From Paucibacter sp. Y2R2-4 (GTDB lineage: Bacteria > Pseudomonadota > Gammaproteobacteria > Burkholderiales > Burkholderiaceae_C), in contig NZ_JAJIRO010000002.1 of NCBI RefSeq assembly GCF_025717535.1, positions 496,001-560,000 on the forward strand: 64,000 nucleotides of DNA, given 5' to 3'. Shown here piece after piece: positions 1 to 8,144 of the stretch. The notes under the pieces are model-generated. The model did no database searches and was not told the DNA's origin. It saw only the letters and a list, made by a program, of their open reading frames with translations. The position numbers and the translations under genes were made by a program. Each line of letters starts with the position of its first letter. The first letter of the stretch is position 1.

Positions 1-1
1 C

Positions 2-157
2 GCCGGCCCCTGGCAACCGAGCGCGGGGCATGGCGTGGTCATCAGCCATGGGGGCTGGATGCTGGCCAGGCGCTGGCTCGCCGAGCACGGTCAGCAAATT
101 CCAACAGCAGCGAACTGGTCCAAACCGCCCCGCTACGGAGAATGCTGGCAGCTCTAG
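2..157 (+). CDS. C-terminal end of a truncated gene, possibly histidine phosphatase family
   Basis: An open frame enters from the left window edge and stops with TAG at 155-157, giving 51 residues. It contains a valine/isoleucine strand followed by Ser-His-Gly-Gly-Trp, which resembles the second catalytic His-Gly motif near the C-terminus of histidine phosphatases. That is the only basis for the name; the N-terminal half is outside the window. It runs in the same direction as the lipoprotein gene that follows 55 bases later. Confidence 0.45.
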   Translation, partial: AGPWQPSAGHGVVISHGGWMLARRWLAEHGQQIPTAANWSKPPRYGECWQL

Positions 158-212
158 CCCGAATGCCCAGCGGAACGAGGGCGTGGGTCGGCGACTGGGC
201 TAGCATTGGCGC

Positions 213-767
213 ATGACCTACGCATTCCACTCCTCCTTCGCGCGGCTCACTCCCTGGCTCTTGGTCCTGGGCGTCTTCAGTGGCTGCGCCAGCATGAGCG
301 AATCGCAATGCCAGCAAGCCGACTGGCGCGCCCGAGGCTTGGCCGACGGCCGCGCCGGCCACAGCGCAACGCGCATCGACGAGCATGTGGACGCCTGCAG
401 CAAAGCAGGCATCACACCCGACAACCGCAGTTGGACGCAAGGCTGGGAGGACGGCATCCGCAGCTATTGCACCGCCAACAACGGTTGGCAAGAAGGCTCG
501 CGCAACCAGATTTACTGGGGTGGCTGCCGAGGGCAAGCGGGTGAAGATGCCTTCTTGAACCACTATCGCCTGGGTCAGCAGCTGTATGGCCTGCTGCAGC
601 AGGTACAGCGCAATGATGTCGAGAGCAAACGCCTGGAACAGCTGCTGCGTGACGCAAAAACGGACGAAGCACGCAGCAAGGCGCGCGAACAATTGCGCCG
701 CGTCGACTACGACCAGCTGCGCCTGCGCGCCTTGATCACCGGCATGCACTTGATGGCGCCCCGATAA
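213..767 (+). CDS. DUF2799 lipoprotein
   Basis: A 184-residue protein with a hydrophobic N-terminal segment ending in a lipobox-like Phe-Ser-Gly-Cys at about residues 22-25, so it is probably a lipoprotein. The body matches DUF2799: a DWR..G..DG segment, His and Cys spaced through the domain, then a YC...NG..EG segment and a Y.G.C. segment. The last 60 residues look helical and rich in Leu, Arg and Gln. The molecular function of DUF2799 is not known. It is followed by the oppositely oriented yciI-like gene. Confidence 0.8.
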   Translation: MTYAFHSSFARLTPWLLVLGVFSGCASMSESQCQQADWRARGLADGRAGHSATRIDEHVDACSKAGITPDNRSWTQGWEDGIRSYCTANNGWQEGSRNQIYWGGCRGQAGEDAFLNHYRLGQQLYGLLQQVQRNDVESKRLEQLLRDAKTDEARSKAREQLRRVDYDQLRLRALITGMHLMAPR

Positions 768-782
768 GGGCTGGTCAGCGTT

Positions 783-1079
783 TTAAATCAAAGCTTGGCG
801 CTCGCCATTGGCCTTGGACCAATGCAAGATCTCATAGCTTTGCCGCAAGCCCGCGGTGTAGAAGGGGTCGGTCTTCAACAAGGTCTCGAGCTGAGCCTTG
901 GAGTCGGCATTCGCCACCCACAGCCCACCCTTGGGCGTTTGCCCTGGTTCATGGCGCAAAGAGCCGCCCACGGGGATCACATCGCGATGGCTTTCAAGCC
1001 AGTCGATATGCGCTTGTAGATTGGCGGCCCGCACTTCGGCGTGGTCGGGCTTATCGGTGAAGATGACAGCAAATAGCAT
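783..1079 (-). CDS. YciI family protein
   Basis: A 98-residue protein with the layout of the YciI-like dimeric alpha+beta (ferredoxin-fold) family: an N-terminal beta strand, the R..HL..H-type helix (residues about 17-30), and a Gly-Gly-Ser-Leu strand. The conserved Asp-Pro-Phe-Tyr segment near residue 71 is usual for the family. The substrate is unknown. It ends 15 bases from the convergent DUF2799 gene and lies downstream of the Lrp-type regulator on the same strand, so the two may be cotranscribed. Confidence 0.85.
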   Translation of the reverse strand: MLFAVIFTDKPDHAEVRAANLQAHIDWLESHRDVIPVGGSLRHEPGQTPKGGLWVANADSKAQLETLLKTDPFYTAGLRQSYEILHWSKANGERQALI

Positions 1080-1118
1080 GCAGGCCTAGGCAAAAAGTTA
1101 AAGAATCTGCGGGCCGCT

Positions 1119-1604
1119 CTACTCAGGGCGGTCCAGTTTCTTGCTCAACAAGATGGTTGAGACCGTATCGACCACCCCCTTGATGGCGCGGATGCGGTCC
1201 AGCAAGCTGTCCAGCTCCTCGGTGGAGTCGGTGGTCAGCATGGCGCACAAATCAAAGCGGCCGCTGACGGCGTAAAGCTGGTGTATCTCATGCCGGCGGG
1301 TCAGTTCGCGGGCCACCTCGGGCTCCAGCTTGGAGTCGACCGAGATCAAGACCATCACCCGGATGCCCGGTGCCGCGCGCCGCGCGGCCATGCTGATGGT
1401 GTAACCGGTGATGTGGCCGCCATCTTCCAGCGCCTTCAAGCGCAGTTGCACCGTGCTGCGCGCCACGCCCAAAGCCTTGGCCAGCTTGACCACCGGCAGG
1501 CGCGCATTGACCCGCAAGAGCTCCAAGAGCTGACGATCCAGATCGTCCAGGGCACTCAGCAGCACTGCGTCTTTAGAAGCTACCAATTGGAAACCACCAC
1601 TCAC
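1119..1604 (-). CDS. Lrp/AsnC family transcriptional regulator
   Basis: A 161-residue regulator with an N-terminal winged helix-turn-helix (Leu-Asp-Asp-Leu-Asp-Arg start, recognition helix around the Arg-Ser-Thr-Val-Gln segment) and a C-terminal ligand-binding RAM/AsnC domain. The start is GTG at 1604; no ATG is available near the domain start. It is divergent from the kamA cluster, with a 151-base shared region containing palindromes. Lrp-type proteins commonly sense amino acids, so a lysine- or beta-lysine-responsive regulator of the neighbouring cluster is a reasonable inference, not shown. Confidence 0.9.
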   Translation of the reverse strand: MSGGFQLVASKDAVLLSALDDLDRQLLELLRVNARLPVVKLAKALGVARSTVQLRLKALEDGGHITGYTISMAARRAAPGIRVMVLISVDSKLEPEVARELTRRHEIHQLYAVSGRFDLCAMLTTDSTEELDSLLDRIRAIKGVVDTVSTILLSKKLDRPE

Positions 1605-1645
1605 TTTGCTCGAATGCCTTGCATTATGACCGACGCTATCGAGGC

Positions 1646-1679
1646 ATTGAATTCAATTTGCACATAGGGTTCGGCCGAA
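1646..1679. promoter_or_regulatory. Candidate operator palindromes between Lrp-type gene and kamA
   Basis: The divergent intergenic region (1605-1755) holds a perfect 12-bp palindrome, ATTGAATTCAAT, at 1646-1657 and a 10-bp palindrome, TTCGGCCGAA, at 1670-1679. AT-rich palindromes of this kind suit a dimeric Lrp-type protein. I could not place a convincing -35/-10 pair with normal spacing. A good ribosome binding site (AAGGAG) precedes the kamA ATG. Assignment as operator is inference from position and symmetry. Confidence 0.4.
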
Positions 1680-1755
1680 CTGATTTCTAGAATTCTTCCA
1701 ATACCCCTAGGGTCGCAAAGGCCATCCAGGCCATCGGGGGAACAAGGAGACAAGC

Positions 1756-3012
1756 ATGCTGCAAAAAGTGATCGAAGTTAAATCGGCCAACGCTGGAGCC
1801 ATTTCGGCTGCCATTGACAATGCCGCTACGGGGGCCATTGCACAGGCCCCCACCGCCACCCAAAAGCTGCTGACCCGCGCAGAGCTGGACGCTTATGACC
1901 CCCGTGCGGAGTCATGGCAAAAGCAATTCGCCCGCCGCTACACCCACCACTCCGAACTCAATGGTGTGTTGAACGGGGTGGAGAACGTCGACGAGACCGT
2001 CTACAGCAAGTTCGCCGTGGCCTTGACGCCCTATATGGCGCAGCTGATGGACAAGGACGATCCGAACTGCCCGATCCGCCTGCAATACCTGCCCAGCCAC
2101 CATGAGCAAACCAAGCCCGGCTTTGCCACCATGTTGGACCAGCTCGGCGAAGAAGGCGACACCATCCCCGGCACCAGCATCGTGCACCGCTACCCACGCC
2201 GCGTGCTGTTCCTGGTCTCCAATACTTGCGCCACGCTGTGTCGTTTCTGCACCCGCAAGCGCATGGTCTCGCAGCCCAGCGGCTCGGTGCACAAGGATGA
2301 GATCGAAGCCTCGATCGACTACATCGCCGGCAACCCGCAAATTCAAGACGTCTTGCTGTCCGGCGGCGATCCGCTGACCTTCACCGACGAGCGCCTGGAC
2401 TACATCCTCGGCGAACTGCGCCGCCGCGCCCCGCATGTGCGCTTCTTGCGCATGGGCTCGCGCATGGTGGTGCAGCTGCCCACCCGCATCACACCGGAGC
2501 TCTGCGCCGTGCTCGAGAAGCACCGGGTGCAGATGGTCAACATCCACATCAACCACCCCAAGGAAATCACGCCGCTGCTGCGTGAGCGCGTCAAGCTGAT
2601 CCAAAAAGCCGGCGTGATGATGGGCTTGCAGACCGTCTGCCTGAAGGGCGTGAACGACGATGTGGAAGTGATGCGTGAGCTCTTCATGCAAACCATCGAG
2701 ATGGGCGTGCGCCCCTATTACGTCTATTCGACCGATATGGTCGAGGGCGCCCACCACTTCATCGTGCCGCATCAGCGCATGATCGAGTTGTACGAAGGCC
2801 TGCGCGGCTGGATCAGCGGCCCGGCCGTGCCGACCTTCATCGTCGACGGTCTGGGTGGCCTGGGCAAGCTGCCCATCATCCCGAGCTATGTGCGTGAAGA
2901 GGAGTTGCCTGACGGCAGCGGCACCACTGTCAAATGCCGCAACTACGCCGGCAAGACCGTGGAGATGCCGGGCCTGGGCCAAAACTACAGCTTGCCTACC
3001 CGCAGCAACTGA
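1756..3012 (+). CDS. kamA: Lysine 2,3-aminomutase
   Basis: A 418-residue radical SAM enzyme that converts L-lysine to L-beta-lysine with SAM, a [4Fe-4S] cluster and PLP. The cluster motif CxxxCxxC is at Cys158, Cys162 and Cys165; the SAM-binding Gly-Gly-Asp-Pro follows at about 203-206. Lys371, in a glycine-rich loop (GLGGLGK), fits the PLP-binding lysine. Length matches clostridial KamA. A short EF-P-modifying EpmB would be about 340 residues and would not sit in a kdd/kamDE/kal/kce cluster. First gene of a seven-gene lysine degradation unit. Confidence 0.95.
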   Translation: MLQKVIEVKSANAGAISAAIDNAATGAIAQAPTATQKLLTRAELDAYDPRAESWQKQFARRYTHHSELNGVLNGVENVDETVYSKFAVALTPYMAQLMDKDDPNCPIRLQYLPSHHEQTKPGFATMLDQLGEEGDTIPGTSIVHRYPRRVLFLVSNTCATLCRFCTRKRMVSQPSGSVHKDEIEASIDYIAGNPQIQDVLLSGGDPLTFTDERLDYILGELRRRAPHVRFLRMGSRMVVQLPTRITPELCAVLEKHRVQMVNIHINHPKEITPLLRERVKLIQKAGVMMGLQTVCLKGVNDDVEVMRELFMQTIEMGVRPYYVYSTDMVEGAHHFIVPHQRMIELYEGLRGWISGPAVPTFIVDGLGGLGKLPIIPSYVREEELPDGSGTTVKCRNYAGKTVEMPGLGQNYSLPTRSN

Positions 3013-3022
3013 GGGAGCCAGC

Positions 3023-4072
3023 GTGCAGTTTTCTCCTTCCGCACCGTCGCCCTTCGGTATTCACCGCGTCATCGAGCCCCAGGGCGTTTTGCCCCAGGGC
3101 GCCTGGAAGATCTCCAACGCCATGGAGATCGCTGACAACGAAATCTTGATCGATGTGAGCGCGCTGAATATCGACTCGGCCAGCTTCACCCAGATCAAGA
3201 AAGAAGCCGGTGGCGACCCGGCCCGCATCGAAGCTGCGGTGCGCGGCATCGTCGAGCAGCGCGGCAAGATGCACAACCCGGTGACTGGCTCGGGCGGCAT
3301 GTTGATTGGCAGCGTGGCGCAAATTGGCGCCGCTCTGGCCGGCAAGATCGATCTGCAAGTGGGCGACAAAATCGCCACCTTGGTGTCGCTGTCTTTGACG
3401 CCTTTGCGCATCGACGCAGTGAAGAAGATTCACGTCGAAAAAGACCAGATCGAGATCAGCGGCCGCGCGGTGCTGTTCGAAACCGGGCTTTACGCCAAGC
3501 TGCCCACCGACATTCCCGAGAACGTGGCCCTGGCCATCTTGGACGTGGCGGGTGCGCCTGCGCAGACAGCTCGGCTGGTGCAAGCCGGCGACACCGTGGT
3601 GGTGATCGGCGGCGGCGGCAAATCGGGCACCCTGTGTGTGTATGAAGCCAAGAAGCGCGTCGGCCCCAATGGCCTGGTGATTGGCGTCTCGCCCTTTGCC
3701 AAAGACTGCGAACGCATGCGCGAGCACGGCTGGGTGGACCATGCTTTGCAAGTGGACGCGACCAATGCGGTGGCGCTGATGGAAGCCGTTAGCGCGGTGA
3801 CCGGCGGTCGCATGGCTGATGTGGTGATCAACTGCGTCAACATCCAGAACACCGAGATGGGCAGCATTCTGGCCACTCGCGATGGTGGCAAGATCTACTT
3901 CTTCTCCATGGCCACCAGCTTTACCGCGGCCGCCTTGGGCGCCGAGGGCGTGGGCAAAGACATCGAGATGATCGTGGGCAATGGCTATGCCAAGGGCCAC
4001 GCGGCCTTCTCGCTGGCCTTGCTGCGCGAAAGCCCGCGCCTGCGCCAGCTGTTCGAAGAGCTGTATGTCTGA
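3023..4072 (+). CDS. kdd: L-erythro-3,5-diaminohexanoate dehydrogenase
   Basis: A 349-residue NAD(P)-dependent dehydrogenase that deaminates 3,5-diaminohexanoate to 3-keto-5-aminohexanoate. The reading frame stays open further upstream, but a GTG at 3023, preceded by GAGGGAG just after the kamA stop, gives the family N-terminus (a Gly-Ile-His-Arg-Val segment follows). A Rossmann glycine loop (VVVIGGGGKSG) starts at about residue 190. It lies 10 bases after kamA. Identification rests on the fold plus its cluster position. Confidence 0.92.
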   Translation: MQFSPSAPSPFGIHRVIEPQGVLPQGAWKISNAMEIADNEILIDVSALNIDSASFTQIKKEAGGDPARIEAAVRGIVEQRGKMHNPVTGSGGMLIGSVAQIGAALAGKIDLQVGDKIATLVSLSLTPLRIDAVKKIHVEKDQIEISGRAVLFETGLYAKLPTDIPENVALAILDVAGAPAQTARLVQAGDTVVVIGGGGKSGTLCVYEAKKRVGPNGLVIGVSPFAKDCERMREHGWVDHALQVDATNAVALMEAVSAVTGGRMADVVINCVNIQNTEMGSILATRDGGKIYFFSMATSFTAAALGAEGVGKDIEMIVGNGYAKGHAAFSLALLRESPRLRQLFEELYV

Positions 4073-4099
4073 CGGATGGCTTGACGGATGTTCTAAGCG

Positions 4100-5254
4100 A
4101 TGGACATGAAAGTAATTCCGAATTCCAGCTGCTCGCAGTCCAGTCTTTGGCAGCGCATCCGCAAGGGCCAGATCGAAACGCTGGCCGTGATGGGCATGGC
4201 CAAAAACACCGGCAAGACGGTGGCACTGAACCATGTGCTGGCCGAGGCCCATGCGGCCCAGGTACCGGTGGGCGTGACCTCCATCGGCCGCGACGGCGAA
4301 GACCGAGACCAAGTCTTTCTCTTCCCCAAGCCACCGGTGCTGATCTGGCCCGGCAGCTTGGTGGCCACCGCGCGCGACACCCTGGCGCGCGCCAAGCTGA
4401 AGTTCAAGCTGCTGGGTGGCACCGGTATGGACTCGCCGATGGGCGAGATCGTCATCGTCAAAGCGCTCGAATACGGCGAGATGGAAATCGCCGGCGCCTC
4501 GCGCAGCAGCGATCAGCTGAAGATCATTCATCGTCTGAAGCAAGCCGGCTGCGAGCTGGTGGTGCTGGACGGCGCCTTGGGCCGCAGCCATCACGCCTCC
4601 CCGGCCATTGCCGACGGCGTGATTCTGGCCACCGGCGCGGCGCTGGGCGGCGGCATCGGTGATGTGATCCGAAAAACCGGCGACCGTTTGGCCATCCTGG
4701 GTCTGCCGCAGGTGCCGGCCGAGGTCGGCGCGCGGGTGCAAGACGTGTTTGCACGTGGCGGTGTGGCCCTGTGGGACGGCCAGGGCCGGCTGCTCTATCG
4801 CGCCGAGATCGCCAGCCTGAATGCAGCCTCGGTGCTGCTGGCCTATGCCGAGCATGATGTGGGCACCATCGCCGTCAGCGGCGCCGTCGGTCGCCTGCTT
4901 TGGAAGGCAATGAGCCAACTGGCCGCCTTGCGCAGCGGCGAAGCCAAGGGTTTGCAAATCGTGGTGGCCGATGGCACCAAGCTCTTCGTCGACGCGCTGG
5001 AAGTGCAAGCCTTGGCGCGTTCAGGCGGACAGCTTTTTGGCTACCGCAGCATCCGCATCCTGGGTCTGACGCTGAACCCCTTCTCGCCCATGGGCGGCAG
5101 CTTTGAAGGGCGGGAGTTTTTGCTCCATGCGCGCGAGGCCTTCAGCGGCTACGACGTCAGCGATGTGGTGCTGGAGTCTGGCGCCGCACAAGAAATCAAA
5201 CAACAAGTACAACAACATTCCGGAGACTTTCAACATGTCGCAACTGCAACTTGA
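4100..5254 (+). CDS. P-loop protein of lysine cluster, probable aminomutase reactivase component (KamB-like)
   Basis: A 384-residue protein with a clear Walker A motif (GMAKNTGKT) at about residues 32-40. A long conserved block follows, including Val-Leu-Asp-Gly-Ala-Leu-Gly-Arg and Ile-Leu-Ala-Thr-Gly-Ala-Ala. The B12- and PLP-dependent lysine 5,6-aminomutase suffers suicide inactivation, and anaerobe clusters carry accessory genes kamB and kamC in this position. I infer a KamB-type reactivation or repair role from P-loop plus location; I did not confirm homology. Its last 20 bases overlap the start of kamD, implying translational coupling. No MutS-like kamC is present. Confidence 0.6.
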   Translation: MDMKVIPNSSCSQSSLWQRIRKGQIETLAVMGMAKNTGKTVALNHVLAEAHAAQVPVGVTSIGRDGEDRDQVFLFPKPPVLIWPGSLVATARDTLARAKLKFKLLGGTGMDSPMGEIVIVKALEYGEMEIAGASRSSDQLKIIHRLKQAGCELVVLDGALGRSHHASPAIADGVILATGAALGGGIGDVIRKTGDRLAILGLPQVPAEVGARVQDVFARGGVALWDGQGRLLYRAEIASLNAASVLLAYAEHDVGTIAVSGAVGRLLWKAMSQLAALRSGEAKGLQIVVADGTKLFVDALEVQALARSGGQLFGYRSIRILGLTLNPFSPMGGSFEGREFLLHAREAFSGYDVSDVVLESGAAQEIKQQVQQHSGDFQHVATAT

Positions 5255-6824
5255 CGCGAGTCAGATCGATCGCGCCCGCGACTCGGCGCGCCGCATCGCC
5301 CACAGCGTGTTCGATGAAATGAGCCAGTTCACCACCACCACGGTGGAGCGCGCCACGCTACGCCTGCTCGGCGTGGACGGTGTCGATGAAAACTATGTGC
5401 CCTTGCCCAACCGCGTGGTCAGCCATCTGCAAGATCTTGACTTGCTGCAGCATGGGGCCGCCTGGATCATGGCCGGCGCCATGCAAGCGCATGGCCTGAC
5501 GGCTCAGCAAGTCGCCGAGGCCGTGGCCAAGGGCTCGCTGGTGCTCACGCTGCCCAAGGACGGCGACGCCGCCCGCAAAGCGGCCGAAGCGCACGCCAAG
5601 ACCATGTGTGATCACATCGCCGCGCATCGTCACTACCGCGCCGAGGAGATCAAAACCGTTGGCGAGGCCAAGACGCCCTGGCTCTACCTGATCGTGGCCA
5701 CAGGCAATATCTATGAAGACGTGACGCAGGCCTGTGCCGCCGCCGAGCAAGGCGCCGACATCATTGCGGTGATCCGCTCCACCGGCCAAAGCCTCTTGGA
5801 CTATGTGCCTTACGGCGCCACCACCGAGGGCTTTGGCGGCACCTATGCCACGCAAGAGAACTTCCGCCTGATGCGCAAGGCCTTGGACGAGGTGGGCAAG
5901 AAGCTGAACCGCTACATCCGCCTCACCAACTATTGCTCCGGCTTGTGCATGCCCGAGATCGCGGCCATGGGCGCGATGGAGCGCCTGGACATGATGCTGA
6001 ACGATTCGATGTACGGCATCATCTTCCGCGACATCAACATGAAGCGGACCTTCATTGACCAGTTCTTCTCGCGCATGGTCAATGCCTACGCCGGCATCAT
6101 CATCAACACCGGCGAAGACAACTACCTGACCACCGCTGATGCTTATGAAGCGGCCCACACAGTGCTGGCCTCGCAGCTGATCAATGAGCAGTTCGCCTAC
6201 CTCTCAGGCCTCAAGCCCGACCAGATGGGCCTGGGCCATGCGTTTGAGATCAACCCCGAGTTGGAGAACGGTTTCCTCTGGGAAATTGCCCACGCTCAGC
6301 TGGTGCGCCAGGTCTTCCCTGAGGCCTCGCTGAAGTACATGCCGCCCACCAAGCACATGACCGGCAATATCTTCAAAGGCCATATCCAAGACGCCTTGTT
6401 CAATATGGTCAGCAGCATGACCGACCAGAACATTCATCTCTTGGGCATGATGACCGAGGCCATCCATACGCCCTTCATCCAAGACCGTTTCTTGGCGATC
6501 CAGAACGCCAAGTATGTGTTTGGCACGATGAAAGACCTGGGCTCGGAGATCGAGTTCAAGCGCGGCGGCAAGATCGAAGCGCGCGCCCAAGAGGTGTTGG
6601 CCGAGACCGAATCCATCCTGGCCGAGATCGAAAAAATTGGCCTGCCTTCCGCCATCAGCAAAGGCACTTTCGCCGAGATCTCGCGCACGCCCACCGGCGG
6701 CAAGGGCCTGGACGGCGTGATCGCCAAAGCCCCCGACTACTTCAACCCCTTCCCCCAATTGATGATGCCGGAACTGAAGCAATTGCAGGCCCAGCAAGCT
6801 CAACAAGCGCAGGGAGGACTGTGA
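5235..6824 (+). CDS. kamD: Lysine 5,6-aminomutase alpha subunit
   Basis: A 529-residue catalytic subunit of the adenosylcobalamin/PLP enzyme that moves the terminal amino group of D-lysine or beta-lysine (beta-lysine to 3,5-diaminohexanoate). The long conserved TIM-barrel region with RSTGQSLLDYVPYG and the Asn-Tyr-Cys-Ser-Gly stretch are typical. ATG at 5235 follows CGGAG and matches the family N-terminus; the frame is open further upstream but that part overlaps the preceding gene. It ends two bases before kamE. Confidence 0.95.
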   Translation: MSQLQLDASQIDRARDSARRIAHSVFDEMSQFTTTTVERATLRLLGVDGVDENYVPLPNRVVSHLQDLDLLQHGAAWIMAGAMQAHGLTAQQVAEAVAKGSLVLTLPKDGDAARKAAEAHAKTMCDHIAAHRHYRAEEIKTVGEAKTPWLYLIVATGNIYEDVTQACAAAEQGADIIAVIRSTGQSLLDYVPYGATTEGFGGTYATQENFRLMRKALDEVGKKLNRYIRLTNYCSGLCMPEIAAMGAMERLDMMLNDSMYGIIFRDINMKRTFIDQFFSRMVNAYAGIIINTGEDNYLTTADAYEAAHTVLASQLINEQFAYLSGLKPDQMGLGHAFEINPELENGFLWEIAHAQLVRQVFPEASLKYMPPTKHMTGNIFKGHIQDALFNMVSSMTDQNIHLLGMMTEAIHTPFIQDRFLAIQNAKYVFGTMKDLGSEIEFKRGGKIEARAQEVLAETESILAEIEKIGLPSAISKGTFAEISRTPTGGKGLDGVIAKAPDYFNPFPQLMMPELKQLQAQQAQQAQGGL

Positions 6825-6825
6825 G

Positions 6826-7608
6826 ATGAGCGAACAACAGAACACCGCTGCCGAGACCCACGACCAGATCCCCGCCCAATGGGTCAAGCCCTATGGCGAC
6901 ACCCTGGACGACGGCCGCGTGCAGGTCTCCTTCACCCTGCCAGTGCCGCTGGATGAGACCGCCAAAGAAGGCGCCAAGATGCTGGCCCTGCAGATGGGTC
7001 TGGAAGAGCCGGCCGTGGTGCATTCAGAAGCGATGGGCTCGGGCTTTTCCTTCTTCGTGGTTTACGGGCAATGCAAGCACCGAGTCGACCTGAGCAAGTT
7101 GAAGGTCGCCAAGCCGGACTTCGAGGTCTTGGACAAGGACGGCGTCAACGCCCTGATCGCCGAAAAAATGGGCCGCCGCATGGTGGTGGTGGGAGCCTGC
7201 ATCGAGACCGATGCCCACACCGTCGGCATCGACGCGATCATGAATATGAAGGGCTACAACGGCCACAAAGGCTTGGAGAGCTATCACGAGATCCGCGCCA
7301 TCAATATGGGGGCGCAGGTGGACTCGGAGGAACTGGTCAGCCGCGTGATCGAAGAGAAGGCCGATGTGATCTTGGTCTCGCAAGTGGTGACGCAAAAGAA
7401 CATCCACCTCGACAACCTGACCAAGCTGAGCGATTTGCTGGAGGCCGAGGGTCTGCGCGACCAGGTGATCCTGATCGTCGGCGGCCCGCGCATCAGCCAT
7501 GAGTTGGCCAAGGAGCTGGGCTATGACGCCGGCTTTGGTACCAAGACCTACGCCGAGGATGTGGCATCGTTTGCCATTCATGAATGGATCAAGAGGAAAG
7601 CCGCATGA
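6826..7608 (+). CDS. kamE: Lysine 5,6-aminomutase beta subunit
   Basis: A 260-residue B12-binding subunit. The cobalt-ligating DxHxxG motif is Asp129-Ala-His131-Thr-Val-Gly134. Lys142 lies 11 residues after that histidine, the same spacing as His133/Lys144 in the Clostridium sticklandii enzyme, so it is the expected PLP lysine. The C-terminal Rossmann-like cobalamin domain includes an Ile-Val-Gly-Gly-Pro-Arg strand. AGGGAGGACT precedes the ATG. A repeat element separates it from kal. Confidence 0.95.
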   Translation: MSEQQNTAAETHDQIPAQWVKPYGDTLDDGRVQVSFTLPVPLDETAKEGAKMLALQMGLEEPAVVHSEAMGSGFSFFVVYGQCKHRVDLSKLKVAKPDFEVLDKDGVNALIAEKMGRRMVVVGACIETDAHTVGIDAIMNMKGYNGHKGLESYHEIRAINMGAQVDSEELVSRVIEEKADVILVSQVVTQKNIHLDNLTKLSDLLEAEGLRDQVILIVGGPRISHELAKELGYDAGFGTKTYAEDVASFAIHEWIKRKAA

Positions 7609-7612
7609 CTTA

Positions 7613-7690
7613 TCGAGCCCCCACGCTCACTTCGTTCACTGCCCCCCGAGGGGGCGCGGGCCGCCCTTGGGGCGGCCCGGCGGGAGTCCC
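7613..7690 (+). repeat. GC-rich intergenic repeat (Burkholderiales type)
   Basis: The 85-base gap between kamE and kal is almost filled by a GC-rich block: a CCCCCA start, a GCCCCCCGAGGGGGC hairpin, then GGGCCGCCC...GGGGCGGCCC as a second hairpin. A diverged copy lies at 14391-14457 inside the hisC 3' end. I recognise this layout from intergenic regions of many Burkholderiales genomes. Its function is unknown; the hairpins could modulate mRNA stability or expression between the two genes. Confidence 0.7.
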
Positions 7691-7693
7691 AAC

Positions 7694-8101
7694 ATGACGA
7701 CCATCACTAGCCTGATTCGCCTGCGCATGAGCGCGCACGATGCCCATTACGCCGGCAATCTGGTCGATGGCTCGCGCATGCTGAACCTGTTCGGCGATGT
7801 GGCCACCGAGTTGCTGATCCGCAGCGATGGCGACGAAGGCCTCTTTGTCGCCTATGACAAGGTCGAGTTCTTGGCCCCGGTTTTTGCGGGCGACTACATC
7901 GAGGCGACCGGCAGCATCGTCAGCCTCGGCAAGTCCTCGCGCAAGATGGTTTTTGAGGCGCGCAAGGTCATCAGCGCCGCCAACATCCCCGGCCAGGTTT
8001 CGGCCGCCGATGTCTTGGCCGAGCCCATCGTCGTTTGCCGCGCCTCCGGCACTTGCGTGGTGCCCGTCGCCCTGCAGCGCGGCCCGGCCAGCAAGACCTA
8101 A
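7694..8101 (+). CDS. kal: 3-aminobutyryl-CoA ammonia-lyase
   Basis: A 135-residue single hotdog-fold protein. In lysine fermentation it removes ammonia from L-3-aminobutyryl-CoA to give crotonyl-CoA. Its [11 protein letters not shown] start, the Asn-Leu-Val-Asp-Gly helix start and the Tyr-Asp-Lys-Val-Glu-Phe segment fit Kal rather than a general thioesterase. ATG at 7694 sits just after the repeat element, whose final GGGAG supplies the ribosome binding site. The open frame extends upstream through the repeat but that part is not conserved-looking. Confidence 0.88.
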   Translation: MTTITSLIRLRMSAHDAHYAGNLVDGSRMLNLFGDVATELLIRSDGDEGLFVAYDKVEFLAPVFAGDYIEATGSIVSLGKSSRKMVFEARKVISAANIPGQVSAADVLAEPIVVCRASGTCVVPVALQRGPASKT

Positions 8102-8144
8102 GCTAGCTGATGCCACCGAATGCCACATAGTGCCACCTAACGCC

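Noticed and set aside
2996-5008. 670-codon open frame on the minus strand
   Set aside because: Antisense to kdd and the KamB-like gene; composition rich in His, Gln and Ala typical of a shadow frame, no domain seen.
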